Source: Streptomyces sp. V1I1 (GTDB lineage Bacteria > Actinomycetota > Actinomycetes > Streptomycetales > Streptomycetaceae). Taken from it: a DNA stretch of 64,000 nucleotides. A model generated the notes under the pieces. That model made no database searches and was not told the origin of the DNA. It was given only the letters and a program-made list of their open reading frames with translations. Of the stretch, positions 17,596 to 27,312 are shown one piece after another; position 1 is the first letter of the stretch; every line of letters begins with the position of its first letter. Location of the stretch: contig NZ_JAUSZH010000001.1 in assembly GCF_030817355.1 (NCBI RefSeq), forward strand, positions 7,016,501 through 7,080,500, in the 5' to 3' direction. The translations under genes and the position numbers were made by a program.

Positions 17596-18204
17596 GTGTT
17601 CACCGGAATCGTCGAAGAGCTGGGTGAGGTCACCGCCGTCGAAAACCTCGGCGACGCCTCGCGCTTCCGACTGCGCGGCCCCCTCGTCACCGAAGGTGCG
17701 AAGCATGGCGACTCCATCGCCGTCAACGGCGTCTGCCTCACCGTCGTCGACTTCGGGGACGGCGAGTTCACCGCCGATGTGATGGCCGAGACGCTGAACC
17801 GCTCCAGCCTCGGGGCGCTCGAAGAACGCTCCCGCGTCAACCTGGAGCGGCCGATGGCCGTCGGGGACCGGCTCGGCGGGCACATCGTGCAGGGACATGT
17901 CGACAACGTCGGTACCGTCCTCGAGCGCAAGCCGTCGGAGAACTGGGAGATCGTGAAGATCTCCCTCCCCGCCGACCTCACCCGCTACGTCGTCGAGAAG
18001 GGCTCGATCACCGTCGACGGCGTCAGCCTCACCGTGGTCGACGCCGGCCCCGACTACTTCACCATCAGCCTCATCCCCACCACCCTCGCCCTGACCACGC
18101 TCGGCATCAAGCAGCCCGGCGACCCGGTCAACCTCGAGGTCGACGTCATCGCCAAGTACGTCGAGCGGCTGCTCGGCGCGGACGCCGGGGAGAGCGCGAA
18201 GTGA
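17596..18204 (+). CDS. ribE: Riboflavin synthase alpha chain
   Basis: Dismutates two 6,7-dimethyl-8-ribityllumazines to riboflavin, the last step. 202 aa with the expected two similar barrel halves: N-terminal MFTGIVEELGEV with IAVNGVCLTV, C-terminal GHIVQGHVDNVGTV with ITVDGVSLTVV. GTG start directly after the ribD TGA; its own TGA overlaps the ribM GTG by 4 bp, so translation is coupled. Confidence 0.97.
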   Translation: MFTGIVEELGEVTAVENLGDASRFRLRGPLVTEGAKHGDSIAVNGVCLTVVDFGDGEFTADVMAETLNRSSLGALEERSRVNLERPMAVGDRLGGHIVQGHVDNVGTVLERKPSENWEIVKISLPADLTRYVVEKGSITVDGVSLTVVDAGPDYFTISLIPTTLALTTLGIKQPGDPVNLEVDVIAKYVERLLGADAGESAK

Positions 18205-18854
18205 GCGCAGTCGACTGGCTGAACAGTGAGGCCTTCACGGCCTTCGACCAGCACATCAAATGGTCCGACATGATCGGCAACATCGTCGGCCTGATCGCCC
18301 TCGCGCTGGGCTGGCGGCGCTCGATATGGACCTGGCCCGCTCAGTTCGCCTCCGGCGTCATCCTCCTCGTCGCGTTCGCCTCCGCGCATCTGACCGGCAG
18401 CGCCGGCAAGCAGGTAGTGGTCATGGCCGTCGCGTCGTGGGGCTGGTGGCAGTGGACCCGCGGCCGGCAGCAGGCCCAGGACGGCTCGATCGCCGTCCGC
18501 TTCGCCACCTGGCGCGAGCGTGGCGTCCTCGCCGCCGGTGCGGCCGTCGGCACCCTGGCCGTCGGCGGGCTGTTCACCCTGTACCCGTCGCTGTCCTGGG
18601 ACCCGTGGCCCGACGCGTACATCTTCGTCGGCACTCTGGTCGCCATGTACGCACAGGCGCGGGGCATGGTCGAGTTCTGGTTCGCGTGGCTGCTCGTCGA
18701 CCTCGTCGGCGTACCGCTCAACTTCGCCAACGGCTTCGCCTTCTCCGGTTTTGTCTACGTCATCTACGGCGCGCTCGTCCTGTGGGGCATGCGCGACTGG
18801 TGGCTGCGCTCGCGAACGAGCGCCAAGCCCTCCCTGGAAGGAGCAGCGGCATGA
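18201..18854 (+). CDS. ribM: PnuC-family riboflavin transporter RibM
   Basis: Membrane protein of 217 aa with about seven hydrophobic segments of the PnuC type, including [19 protein letters not shown] and [15 protein letters not shown]. RibM proteins in actinobacterial rib operons take up riboflavin by facilitated diffusion. It overlaps ribE and the next gene by 4 bp each (GTGA and ATGA), so its expression follows the riboswitch. Confidence 0.93.
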   Translation: MSAVDWLNSEAFTAFDQHIKWSDMIGNIVGLIALALGWRRSIWTWPAQFASGVILLVAFASAHLTGSAGKQVVVMAVASWGWWQWTRGRQQAQDGSIAVRFATWRERGVLAAGAAVGTLAVGGLFTLYPSLSWDPWPDAYIFVGTLVAMYAQARGMVEFWFAWLLVDLVGVPLNFANGFAFSGFVYVIYGALVLWGMRDWWLRSRTSAKPSLEGAAA

Positions 18855-20140
18855 CTGCACTGCCCACCTGGTACTCCACCGACAACGTCGAGGACTTCTC
18901 CCTCGACCCGGTCGAGCAGGCCATCCGCGACATCGCCACGGGACGACCCGTCGTGGTCGTCGACGACGAGGACCGCGAGAACGAGGGCGACCTCGTCATC
19001 GCCGCCGAGAAGGCCACGCCCGAGATCATCGCCTTCATGATGAGCGAGTGCCGCGGCCTGATCTGCGCTCCGATGGAGGGCGAGGAGCTGGAGCGGCTCG
19101 ACCTGCCGCAGATGGTCGAGCGCAACACCGAGTCGATGCGCACGGCCTTCACCGTCTCCGTCGACGCGGGGCCCGCGTTCGGCGTCACCACCGGCATCTC
19201 CGCGGCCGACCGTGCCACCACCCTCCAGCTCCTGGCGGGCGGCGAGGCAGTGGCCTCCGACTTCGTACGCCCCGGTCATGTCTTCCCGCTCCGCGCCAAG
19301 CCCGGCGGGGTGCTGGTGCGCAACGGCCACACCGAGGCCGCGGTGGACCTCGCCCGGCTCGCGGGCCTGCGCCCGGCCGGCGCCATCGTCGAGATCGCGG
19401 GCGAGGACGGGGTGATGCTGCGGCTGCCCGAGCTGATCCCGTTCGCCCGCAAGCACGGCCTGACGATCATCTCCATAGAGGACCTGATCGCATACCGCCG
19501 CACCTCCGAGCCGACCGTCAAGCGCGAGGCCGAGGTCAATCTGCCCACCGCCTTCGGGCAGTTCACCGCCTACGGCTACCGCTCCACCGTCGACGGCATC
19601 GAGCATGTCGCGCTCCTCCACGGCGAGATCGGCGACGGCGAGGACGTCCTCGTACGCGTCCACTCCGAGTGCCTGACCGGCGACATCTTCCACTCGCTGC
19701 GCTGTGACTGCGGCCCCCAGTTGCAGGCCTCCATGGAGCAAATCACCGAGGCCGGCCGTGGCGTGGTGGTCTATCTGCGCGGCCACGAGGGCCGCGGCAT
19801 CGGCCTGCTGTCCAAGCTGCGCGCGTACGAACTTCAGGAGCGCGGCCGCGACACCCTCGACGCCAACCTGGAACTCGGCCTGCCCGCCGACGCCCGCGAC
19901 TACGCGGCAGGCGCGCAGATCCTCGAGGACCTCGGCGTACGCAGCCTGCGGCTGATGACCAACAACCCCGAGAAGATCACCGCGCTCGTCCGGCACGGCC
20001 TCACGGTCCACGGCCGCGAGCCGATGCCCGTCCAGGCGGGCGAGCACAATCTCCGGTATCTGCGCACCAAGCGGGACCGGATGGGACACGACCTGCCCTG
20101 GCTCGACGCCACCGGCGTGTCGGCCTGCGGCAACCAGTAA
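18851..20140 (+). CDS. ribBA: Bifunctional DHBP synthase/GTP cyclohydrolase II
   Basis: Makes both riboflavin precursors: 3,4-dihydroxy-2-butanone 4-phosphate from ribulose 5-phosphate, and the pyrimidine from GTP. 429 aa, ATG overlapping the ribM stop. The DHBPS half shows the acidic loop [10 protein letters not shown] (38-47) and [10 protein letters not shown] with [15 protein letters not shown]. The GCH2 half, from about 220, has the zinc cysteines 274, 285 and 287 (C-x10-C-x-C) and the [10 protein letters not shown] motif. Both halves keep their key residues. Confidence 0.97.
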   Translation: MTALPTWYSTDNVEDFSLDPVEQAIRDIATGRPVVVVDDEDRENEGDLVIAAEKATPEIIAFMMSECRGLICAPMEGEELERLDLPQMVERNTESMRTAFTVSVDAGPAFGVTTGISAADRATTLQLLAGGEAVASDFVRPGHVFPLRAKPGGVLVRNGHTEAAVDLARLAGLRPAGAIVEIAGEDGVMLRLPELIPFARKHGLTIISIEDLIAYRRTSEPTVKREAEVNLPTAFGQFTAYGYRSTVDGIEHVALLHGEIGDGEDVLVRVHSECLTGDIFHSLRCDCGPQLQASMEQITEAGRGVVVYLRGHEGRGIGLLSKLRAYELQERGRDTLDANLELGLPADARDYAAGAQILEDLGVRSLRLMTNNPEKITALVRHGLTVHGREPMPVQAGEHNLRYLRTKRDRMGHDLPWLDATGVSACGNQ

Positions 20141-20164
20141 GTCAGAAAGCGGCAAGGGAGAAAC

Positions 20165-20650
20165 ATGAGCGGCAAGGGTGCACCCGAACTGTCCGTACGG
20201 AACTGCGGCGACCTGCGGGTGGCGGTGATCGCGGCCCAGTGGCACGAGAAGGTCATGGACGGCCTCGTCGACGGTGCCCTGCGCGCACTGCACGAGCTGG
20301 GCATCGACGAGCCGACGCTGCTGCGTGTCCCCGGCAGCTTCGAGCTCCCGGTGGTCGCCAAGGTGCTCGCGGGCCGCGGTTACGACGCGATCGTCGCGCT
20401 CGGCGTCGTCATCCGCGGCGGCACCCCGCACTTCGAGTACGTGTGCCAGGGTGTCACCCAGGGCCTGACCCAGGTCTCCATCGACACCGGCGTCCCGGTC
20501 GGCTTCGGCGTGCTGACCTGCGACACCGAGGAGCAGGCACTGGACCGGGCCGGTCTGGAGGGCTCGAACGAGGACAAGGGGCACGAGGCGGTCACGGCGG
20601 CGCTCGCCACCGCGGCCATCCTGCGTTCAGTATCTGAACCCTGGCGCTGA
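20165..20650 (+). CDS. ribH: 6,7-dimethyl-8-ribityllumazine synthase
   Basis: Condenses DHBP with aminouracil to the lumazine used by RibE. 161 aa, with [45 protein letters not shown] and [17 protein letters not shown], all standard for the family. ATG 20165 follows an AAGGGAG site, 24 bp after ribBA. Last riboflavin gene of the operon. Confidence 0.97.
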   Translation: MSGKGAPELSVRNCGDLRVAVIAAQWHEKVMDGLVDGALRALHELGIDEPTLLRVPGSFELPVVAKVLAGRGYDAIVALGVVIRGGTPHFEYVCQGVTQGLTQVSIDTGVPVGFGVLTCDTEEQALDRAGLEGSNEDKGHEAVTAALATAAILRSVSEPWR

Positions 20651-20683
20651 GGAGAGGCCGCTTCCGCGTAGGCTGGGACCATC

Positions 20684-20956
20684 ATGGCCAACAAAACCTT
20701 CGAAGAGCTCTTCGCCGAGCTGCAGCTCAAGGCGAAGAACGGCGACCCTGCCACCTCCCGCACCGCCGAGCTGGTGGACAAGGGAGTGCATGCCATCGGC
20801 AAGAAGGTCGTCGAGGAGGCCGCCGAGGTCTGGATGGCCGCCGAGTACGAGGGCAAGGAAGCCGCCGCCGAGGAGATCTCGCAGTTGCTGTACCACGTCC
20901 AGGTGATGATGGTCGCGCGCGGGATCTCCCTCGACGACGTCTACGCCCACCTCTGA
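20684..20956 (+). CDS. hisE: Phosphoribosyl-ATP pyrophosphatase HisE
   Basis: Second step of histidine biosynthesis: PR-ATP to PR-AMP. 90 aa, the usual length, with [21 protein letters not shown] carrying the metal-binding Glu pairs and [13 protein letters not shown]. No ribosome site is close to the ATG. Instead a -10-like TAGGCT at 20669-20674 lies 9 bp before it, suggesting a leaderless transcript starting at or just before the ATG, besides any read-through from the rib operon. Confidence 0.96.
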   Translation: MANKTFEELFAELQLKAKNGDPATSRTAELVDKGVHAIGKKVVEEAAEVWMAAEYEGKEAAAEEISQLLYHVQVMMVARGISLDDVYAHL

Positions 20957-21000
20957 GCACAGCCCCCACTACGTCCGTACGAACGAAGGAAGCCCGTCTC

Positions 21001-21849
21001 ATGCTGCGCATCGCCGTCCCCAACAAGGGTTCACTGTCCGGACCTGCGTCGGCGATGCTCCATGAGGCCGGCTACCAGCAGCGCAAGGAGTCCAAGGAGC
21101 TCGTCCTCGTCGACCCCGAGAACGACGTCGAGTTCTTCTATCTGCGCCCGCGCGACATCGCGATCTACGTCAGCTCGGGCAGGCTCGACATCGGCATCAC
21201 CGGCCGCGATCTGCTGCTGGACTCCGGCGCCAACGCCGAGGAGATCCTCCAGCTCGGCTTCGCCCGCTCCACCTTCCGCTACGCCACCAAGCCCGGCACG
21301 GCCAAGGGTGTCGACGGCTTCGGCGGAATGACGATCGCCACCTCCTACGAGGGCATCGTCGCCAAGCACCTCGCCGACAACGGCATCGACGCCTCCGTCG
21401 TGCACCTCGACGGCGCGGTCGAGACCGCGATCCAGCTCGGCGTCGCCGAGGTCATCGCCGACGTCGTGGAGACCGGCACCAGCCTGCGCAACGCCGGCCT
21501 GGAAGTCATCGGCGAGCCGATCCTCACCTCCGAGGCGGTCGTCATCCGGCGCACCGGCGAGCCCGCCGACGACCCGAAGGTGCAGCAGTTCCTGCGCCGC
21601 CTCCAGGGCGTCCTGGTCGCCCGCACCTACGTGATGATGGACTACGACTGCCGGGTCGAGCACCTGGAGCAGGCCGTCGCCCTCACCCCGGGCCTCGAGT
21701 CGCCGACCATCTCCCCGCTGCACCACGAGGGCTGGGTCGCCGTCCGCTCCATGGTCGCAGCCAAGGAGGCGCAGCGGATCATGGACGATCTGTACGACAT
21801 CGGTGCGCGGGCGATCCTCACCACGGCCATCCACGCCTGCAGGCTCTGA
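21001..21849 (+). CDS. hisG: ATP phosphoribosyltransferase HisG (long form)
   Basis: First, feedback-inhibited step of histidine biosynthesis: ATP plus PRPP to PR-ATP. 282 aa is the long form with its own C-terminal ACT-like regulatory domain, so no HisZ is needed. Visible motifs: LRIAVPNKGSLSGPA start, RLDIGITGRDLL, and the PRPP loop ADVVETGTSLRNAGL (about 157-171). It follows hisE by 44 bp with GAAGGAAG upstream, an arrangement conserved in Streptomyces. Confidence 0.97.
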   Translation: MLRIAVPNKGSLSGPASAMLHEAGYQQRKESKELVLVDPENDVEFFYLRPRDIAIYVSSGRLDIGITGRDLLLDSGANAEEILQLGFARSTFRYATKPGTAKGVDGFGGMTIATSYEGIVAKHLADNGIDASVVHLDGAVETAIQLGVAEVIADVVETGTSLRNAGLEVIGEPILTSEAVVIRRTGEPADDPKVQQFLRRLQGVLVARTYVMMDYDCRVEHLEQAVALTPGLESPTISPLHHEGWVAVRSMVAAKEAQRIMDDLYDIGARAILTTAIHACRL

Positions 21850-21852
21850 CGG

Positions 21853-22323
21853 ATGCCCGCGACCATGCCCGCCGCCGCGCCCCAAGTCCCCGCTCTCCCC
21901 GTCACGTTCAGGCCGACCCGTACCCGGATCGTCCTGCTGACCGTGGGCGCGGCGATGTTCGCCGTGATCACCGGGGTCGCCCTGATGCTGGAGAAGCTGA
22001 GCGCGGGGGAGCGGAGCAGCTTCGTCTTCACCGCGCTGGTCTTTTTCGGCGTACTTGCCCTGCTGAGCCGGCCCAAGGTCGTCGCCGACGAGCACGGCGT
22101 CACTGTCGTCAACCTCACCCGAACCCGTCGGCTGGAGTGGGCGGAGATCCTGCGGGTGAATCTGCGCCCCGGCGACCCGTGGGTGTTCCTCGACCTCAGC
22201 GACGGCACCAGCCTGCCGGTGCTCGGCATCCAGCCCGGCATCGCCAAGGCACAGGCCATCAGTGACGCCCGCGCGCTGCGGGCGCTCGTGGAGAGCCGGG
22301 GCATCCGCGCGGACGAGGACTGA
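21853..22323 (+). CDS. PH-domain membrane protein (hypothetical)
   Basis: Small protein of 156 aa with two adjacent hydrophobic segments (about 30-52 and 61-77) followed by a bacterial PH-like domain (KVVADEHGVTVVNLTRTRRLEWAEILRV and a following strand set). It starts 3 bp after the hisG stop, so it shares the hisEG transcript; this coupling is common in Streptomyces. Function unknown. Confidence 0.85.
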   Translation: MPATMPAAAPQVPALPVTFRPTRTRIVLLTVGAAMFAVITGVALMLEKLSAGERSSFVFTALVFFGVLALLSRPKVVADEHGVTVVNLTRTRRLEWAEILRVNLRPGDPWVFLDLSDGTSLPVLGIQPGIAKAQAISDARALRALVESRGIRADED

Positions 22324-22559
22324 GCGGCCACACCCCTGCCGCGTCGGCCGCCCGCCGGCTGTGTCTTCCCGGGGGACACGCCCCGAGCCTCCCGGCTCAA
22401 AACGATTACTCTGGTGGCCGGTGGCGACAAGCTCGCCCTCCCCGCATCACCCGGCCGCCAGCGGCCCGCGGGGCACCTGCGACCCGAGGAGTGACTCCCT
22501 CCAGCAATGGACGGATCGTCCGGTAGTACCTGCGCCGCCCCCTCCCAGGAGGCGGCGGC

Positions 22560-23900
22560 ATGATCATCCCCCTGTTGCTGCTTGCCGCAGCGTTCCTCCT
22601 GATCCTCGCCAACGGCTTCTTCGTGGCGGCCGAGTTCGGCCTCGTCACGGTGGAGCGGCCCGATGCCGAGCGCGCCGCCGCCGAGGGCGACCGCCGCGCC
22701 CGCCGTGTCGTCAAGGCACTGCGGGAGCTGTCCTTCCAGCTCTCCGGCACCCAGCTCGGCATCACCATCACCTCGCTCGTCGTCGGTATGCTCGCCGAAC
22801 CCGCCCTGGCCCAGCTGCTCGACGGGCCGCTGACCGCGACCGGGCTGCCCGAAGGGGCCGTCTCCGGGGTCGCGGTGGTGATCGGGATGCTGTTCGCCTC
22901 CGCCGTCCAGATGGTGATCGGCGAGCTCGTTCCCAAGAACTGGGCGGTCTCCCGGCCGTTGCAGGTCGCGCGGTTCGTCGCAGGACCGCAGCATCTCTTC
23001 TCGACCGTCTTCCGCCCCGTCATCACCCTGCTCAACGCGGTCGCCAACCGCCTCGTACGGCTGTTCGGCGTCGAACCGGCCGAGGAGCTGGCATCCGCCC
23101 GCACCCCCGGCGAGCTGGTCTCGCTGGCCCGACACTCGGCACGGGCCGGCGCGCTGGAGCAGGACACCGCGGATCTGTTCGTACGGACCCTTTCGCTCGG
23201 CCACCTCACCGCGCAGCATGTGATGACCCCGCGGGTGAAGATGAGCGCTCTCCAGTCCGACGCCACCGCGGCGGACGTCCTCAACCTCACCCGCGCCACC
23301 GGCCTTTCGCGCTTCCCCGTCTACCGGGAGCGCATCGACGAGATCGTCGGGATGGTGCACCTCAAGGACGCCCTCGCTGTCCCGGTCGAGGAGCGGCTGC
23401 GCACCCGCGTCGACCGGGTCGCCGTACCGCCGCTGCTGGTGCCCGAGACACTCCCGGTGCAGCAGCTCCTGGAGCGGCTGCGCAGCGAGCAGCCCATCGC
23501 GGTGGTGGTCGACGAGTACGGCGGCACGGCCGGAGTCGTCACCCTGGAGGACATCATCGAGGAGCTCGTCGGCGAGGTCCGCGACGAGCACGACGCCGAG
23601 GCCGACGGGCGGCCCGAACTCGCCCCGGTGGCCGCTGAGGAAGGCAGCCCCGCCTGGGAGGCCGACGGCAGCTGCCGGGTCCTCACGCTGCGCCGGATAG
23701 GCCTCGATGTGCCCGACGGCCCGTACGAGACCGTGGCGGGTCTCGTCGCCGATCTTCTGGGGCGCATCCCCGCCCCCGGTGACCGGGCCGAACTGCCCGG
23801 CTGGCGGCTCTCGGTGCGGCAGGTGGACCGCTACCGCGCCGAACGGGTGCGCCTGGTGCGTACCGCCGATGTGCCGGCCGTGACGGAGGCCGCCCGATGA
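22560..23900 (+). CDS. CNNM/HlyC-CorC family protein (paralogue 1)
   Basis: Membrane protein of 446 aa with an N-terminal DUF21/CNNM transmembrane domain (about 1-190, with EFGLVTVERPDAERAA and VIGELVPKNWAVSRPLQ), a CBS pair (MTPRVKMSALQSDATAADV; VVVDEYGGTAGVVTLEDIIEELVGEV) and a C-terminal CorC_HlyC domain (from about 345). Family members act in Mg2+/Co2+ transport or resistance. ATG 22560 has AGGAGG 7 bp upstream. It overlaps the next gene, a shorter paralogue, by 4 bp. The preceding 236-bp gap shows no gene. Confidence 0.92.
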   Translation: MIIPLLLLAAAFLLILANGFFVAAEFGLVTVERPDAERAAAEGDRRARRVVKALRELSFQLSGTQLGITITSLVVGMLAEPALAQLLDGPLTATGLPEGAVSGVAVVIGMLFASAVQMVIGELVPKNWAVSRPLQVARFVAGPQHLFSTVFRPVITLLNAVANRLVRLFGVEPAEELASARTPGELVSLARHSARAGALEQDTADLFVRTLSLGHLTAQHVMTPRVKMSALQSDATAADVLNLTRATGLSRFPVYRERIDEIVGMVHLKDALAVPVEERLRTRVDRVAVPPLLVPETLPVQQLLERLRSEQPIAVVVDEYGGTAGVVTLEDIIEELVGEVRDEHDAEADGRPELAPVAAEEGSPAWEADGSCRVLTLRRIGLDVPDGPYETVAGLVADLLGRIPAPGDRAELPGWRLSVRQVDRYRAERVRLVRTADVPAVTEAAR

Positions 23901-24988
23901 GCGTCCTCCAACTGCTGTTCGCGCTGCTCCTGGTGCTGGCGAACGGATTCTTCGTCGGCGCCGAGTTCGCCCTCGTCTCCGTACGCCGCAGCCAGATCGA
24001 ACCGCTTGCCGCAGCAGGTTCCTCGCGGGCCCGGCAGGTGCTGCACGGCCTGGAGAACCTGCCCCAGATGATGGCGGCCGCACAGTTCGGCATCACCATC
24101 TGCTCGCTGACACTCGGCGCGGTGGCCGAGCCGACGGTCGCGCAACTGGTGGAACCGGTCTTCCACGCGGCCCATGTGCCCGAGGGCCTGATCCATCCGC
24201 TGGGCTATGTCATAGCCCTGGCTGTGGTCGTCTTCCTGCACCTCGTCATCGGCGAGATGGTCCCGAAGAACCTCGCCATGGCCGCCCCCGAGAAGACCTC
24301 GCTCTGGCTGAGCCCGGGCCTGGTGGGCTTCGCCCGGCTGTGCCGCCCGGTCACGGTCGGACTCGGCGCCTGTGCCCGGCTGGTGCTGCGGGCCTTCCGC
24401 GTCGAGCCGAAGGACGAGGTGGAGGCGGTCTTCACAAGCGAGCAGCTGAACCGTCTCGTCGAGGACTCGGGCCAGGCGGGTCTCCTTCAGCCGGCCGAAC
24501 AGGAGCGGCTCGAGGACGCGCTGGAGCTGGGCAGCCGCCCGGTGACCGATGTGCTGATCGCCCGCTCCACACTCGTGACGGTCCCGCCCTCGGTCACCCC
24601 GCGCCAGATCGAGGAGCTGACGGTACGCACTGGCTACTCCCGCTTTCCGGTCTGCGCGGAGGGCACGGGCCCCTATATGGGCTACCTCCACGTCAAGGAC
24701 GTACTCGATCTGGAGGACCGTGAACGGGCCGTGCCCCAGCACATCTGGCGTCCCATGGCGACCCTGCGGGCCGAACTCCCCCTGGACGACGCTCTCACCG
24801 TGATGCGCCGCGCGGCCACCCACCTCGCCCAGGTCGCCGACGCGTCCGGCCGGGTGCTGGGACTGGTCGCACTGGAGGACGTCCTGGAAATGCTGGTCGG
24901 CGAGGTCCGTGACCCGTCCCACCGGGTGACGGTGCCCCGGGTGCCCCAGGCGGCCCAGCCGGCACTGGACACCGCGCTGACCGGCTGA
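23897..24988 (+). CDS. CNNM/HlyC-CorC family protein (paralogue 2, no CorC domain)
   Basis: 363 aa with the same DUF21 membrane domain (EFALVSVRRSQIEPLA; VIGEMVPKNLAMAAPEK) and CBS pair (VTDVLIARSTLVTVPPSV; GLVALEDVLEMLVGEVRDP) but ending soon after the CBS domains, without the C-terminal CorC_HlyC module of its neighbour. The ATGA overlap implies coupled translation and perhaps a heteromeric complex of the two paralogues, a pairing repeated in many actinobacteria. Confidence 0.92.
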   Translation: MSVLQLLFALLLVLANGFFVGAEFALVSVRRSQIEPLAAAGSSRARQVLHGLENLPQMMAAAQFGITICSLTLGAVAEPTVAQLVEPVFHAAHVPEGLIHPLGYVIALAVVVFLHLVIGEMVPKNLAMAAPEKTSLWLSPGLVGFARLCRPVTVGLGACARLVLRAFRVEPKDEVEAVFTSEQLNRLVEDSGQAGLLQPAEQERLEDALELGSRPVTDVLIARSTLVTVPPSVTPRQIEELTVRTGYSRFPVCAEGTGPYMGYLHVKDVLDLEDRERAVPQHIWRPMATLRAELPLDDALTVMRRAATHLAQVADASGRVLGLVALEDVLEMLVGEVRDPSHRVTVPRVPQAAQPALDTALTG

Positions 24989-25003
24989 GCCTCGGCGCCA
25001 GGT

Positions 25004-26899
25004 TCAGACCTGCGGAGGATCCTGCGGGCCGCGGTCGACAGGACCGCGGCCCGACAGGACCTCGCCGTACGCCTGCATCAGATCGGGCAGCCGCAGTGTG
25101 GAGAGGTCCTCGCGGGTGGGCGTGCCCGGGTATCCGGACAGCCGCAGATCCCGGTAGGCGCAGCTCTTCTCGTACAGGGTGCGCAGAAAACGGCCGTTGC
25201 CGAGCTCGTCGATCCAACCCTGGTCGACCACGTGCCCGCTGATCGAGCGCAGCTCATCGCGGACCTCGTCGTCCCACACATCGCCGTTCTCGGCGGCCAG
25301 CACTTCGCCGATCGCGGTCAGTTCGAGAGGGCGGTACGAGGGGAAGTCGACCCGTGTGGTGAAGCGGGAGGAGAGCCCTGGGTTGGAGGCGAGCAGCCGG
25401 TCCATGCCCTCCGGGTAGCCGGCCAGGATGACCACCAGGTGGTGGCGGTTGTCCTCGGCGCGCTTGAGGAGGACCTGGAGGGCCTCGTCGCCGTACGCGT
25501 CGCCCTTGGAGTAGCCGGTGTTGGAGAGGCTGTACGCCTCGTCCACGAACAGCACACCGCCGAGCGCCGAGTCGATCAGCTCATTGGCCTTCACCGCCGT
25601 CTGGCCCAGGAACTCTCCCACCAGGTCGGAGCGTTGGGCCTCCACCAGATGGTCGCCGCCGAGCAGCCCGAGCGCGTAGAAGACCCGGCCGAGAATGCGG
25701 GCGACGGTGGTCTTGCCCGTGCCGGACGGGCCCGAGAAGACAAAGTGCCGTTTCGGCGGCTGGACCGGGAGGCCCTGGCCGGCGCGCAGCCTGGCCATCT
25801 TCAGCTGCGCCGACAAGGCCTTGACCTGCCGCTTGACCGGCTCCAGTCCGACCATCCGCTCCAGCTCGGCGAGTGCCTCGCCGAGCAGCACCGGATCGGT
25901 GGGGCCTGCCGGAAACGCCGGGGGCGCCGGCTGGGCCGGCACCACCGCCCTGTGCCGTGCGCCCCCGGGCGGGACGCTCGGCACGGAGCCGGGGAGCTGG
26001 GTCTGCGGATCGGCGGCCATCCGTGCCTCGGCCGCGACCGGCCCCTCGCCGTCGGCCTGCCCGTCCACCGCGTCCTGGCCGAAGCCCGCAAGCGACACGG
26101 CCGCGTACCCGGACGACTCGTCGTACCCGTCGATGCCGTCGTACTCCGCGATCGCCGCGAGTCGCGCGGAGGTGTCCATGAAGGCCGGGTCGATCCTGTG
26201 CACCGCCCGGTACAGCGGCAGGGCGGCGGCGCTGCGGCCGGTGCCTTCGTGCGCACGCGCCAGCCAGTAGCGCAGCTCCTTGCGCTGCGGCTGCTCGCTG
26301 CGACAGCGCATCAGGGCGGCGGAGAGCAGCGGCTCGGCCTGCCCGTACATCTCCAGGCGTACGCGTGCCATGCCGCCGAACAGCCCGGCCTCGATGCCCA
26401 GTAACGGATCGTTGATCAGCGGCTCGGTGTGGCGTACGAGCTGTTCCCAGTCCTTGACCAGATACGCGCGGCAGGCGTGCAGAAAGCGCACCTGCGGGTC
26501 CGCGTCGACCGGCGGCAGCCCGGCGAGTGCCTGGTCCAGCTCCGGCACATGGCGGCCGTCGAGCCAGTGGGAGGCGTGCGCGAGCAGCAGATCGCGCGGG
26601 CTCTCCAGCACCGGCTGGACCCACCAGCCCAGCCAGTACCAGGAGTTGAGGGTGCGGCGGTGGCGGGCGCGCTGGTCGCCGAAGCGTTCGCGGGTGCTGT
26701 ACATGCGCAGCAGCGCGGTCGTGGTGTCGACGCGCAGGGCATGGAGCCCGAGCCAGCCGTCGGCCATCCCGGGATCGAGCCGCACGGCGGTTCGGAACTC
26801 CTCCTCCGCCTGCGGATACGCACCCATCGTGCAGGCGTCCACGCCGCGCACCCAGGCGAGGTCGGCCGGGGCCGGTACGCCCTGCGTGCCGATGTCCAT
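25004..26899 (-). CDS. EccA/CbxX-CfqX-type AAA+ ATPase with N-terminal helical repeat domain
   Basis: AAA+ ATPase of 631 aa with the layout of type VII secretion protein EccA. An N-terminal TPR-like helical domain (about 1-260) is followed by an acidic/Pro-rich linker and one AAA domain: Walker A GPSGTGKT near 387, Walker B GGVLFVDEAYSL near 445, and an arginine-finger zone near NPGLSSRFTTRVDF. ATG 26899 with GGGGG upstream is chosen; an in-frame start 58 codons further up adds a Gly/Arg-rich leader. No EccB, EccC or EccD, and no WXG100 genes, occur nearby, so it is an orphan. It probably sits behind a roughly 340-nt structured leader. Confidence 0.87.
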   Translation of the reverse strand: MDIGTQGVPAPADLAWVRGVDACTMGAYPQAEEEFRTAVRLDPGMADGWLGLHALRVDTTTALLRMYSTRERFGDQRARHRRTLNSWYWLGWWVQPVLESPRDLLLAHASHWLDGRHVPELDQALAGLPPVDADPQVRFLHACRAYLVKDWEQLVRHTEPLINDPLLGIEAGLFGGMARVRLEMYGQAEPLLSAALMRCRSEQPQRKELRYWLARAHEGTGRSAAALPLYRAVHRIDPAFMDTSARLAAIAEYDGIDGYDESSGYAAVSLAGFGQDAVDGQADGEGPVAAEARMAADPQTQLPGSVPSVPPGGARHRAVVPAQPAPPAFPAGPTDPVLLGEALAELERMVGLEPVKRQVKALSAQLKMARLRAGQGLPVQPPKRHFVFSGPSGTGKTTVARILGRVFYALGLLGGDHLVEAQRSDLVGEFLGQTAVKANELIDSALGGVLFVDEAYSLSNTGYSKGDAYGDEALQVLLKRAEDNRHHLVVILAGYPEGMDRLLASNPGLSSRFTTRVDFPSYRPLELTAIGEVLAAENGDVWDDEVRDELRSISGHVVDQGWIDELGNGRFLRTLYEKSCAYRDLRLSGYPGTPTREDLSTLRLPDLMQAYGEVLSGRGPVDRGPQDPPQV

Positions 26900-27312
26900 C
26901 AGGTCCCCCACAAAAGTGCACCTGTCGTGTGTCTCCCGGGGGGCACGGCGCCCGACAGCGGCTTCGCCGCGGGCCAGACCTCCGGTGCCGGGCGGACGCC
27001 CGGCGGGCAACGCACTGAACCACCTTGCCGTGGACGGGAATTGACCCCACCGAGGTGCATCGTACCTGCGCAAAGGGGTTGCGACGAAGGGCGCGGCAAG
27101 CTGTCCGGTGGCCGTGACCCTGGGTAAGCGGGGGCGGGGTGCCGCGCCGGTGATGCGGGGGAGAGGGCAGAACGAAGCCCCCGATCACGGGGGAACAACC
27201 GGGGGCTTCGCGTCTGCGGCGGCTCCGGAAAGCCGCACATTGAGAACGTAAGACCTGTACGCCTCCTCGGTCAAGAAGAGTTGAGGCACTCTTGAGGCGG
27301 AATTCCGACTGC
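26900..27312 (-). promoter_or_regulatory. Promoter and structured leader of the AAA ATPase gene
   Basis: No gene fits this 413-bp gap. On the minus strand there is a promoter TTGACC (27274-27269), 18-bp spacer, TACGTT (27250-27245). Right after the predicted start come two hairpins: GCGGCT/AGCCGC (27219-27236) and an 11-bp stem CGAAGCCCCCG/CGGGGGCTTCG (27173-27210). The second can refold as CCCCCG/CGGGGG (27178-27193). The rest, 26900-27170, is GC-rich with no clear signal. Either an attenuated leader or a separate small RNA. Confidence 0.55.
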
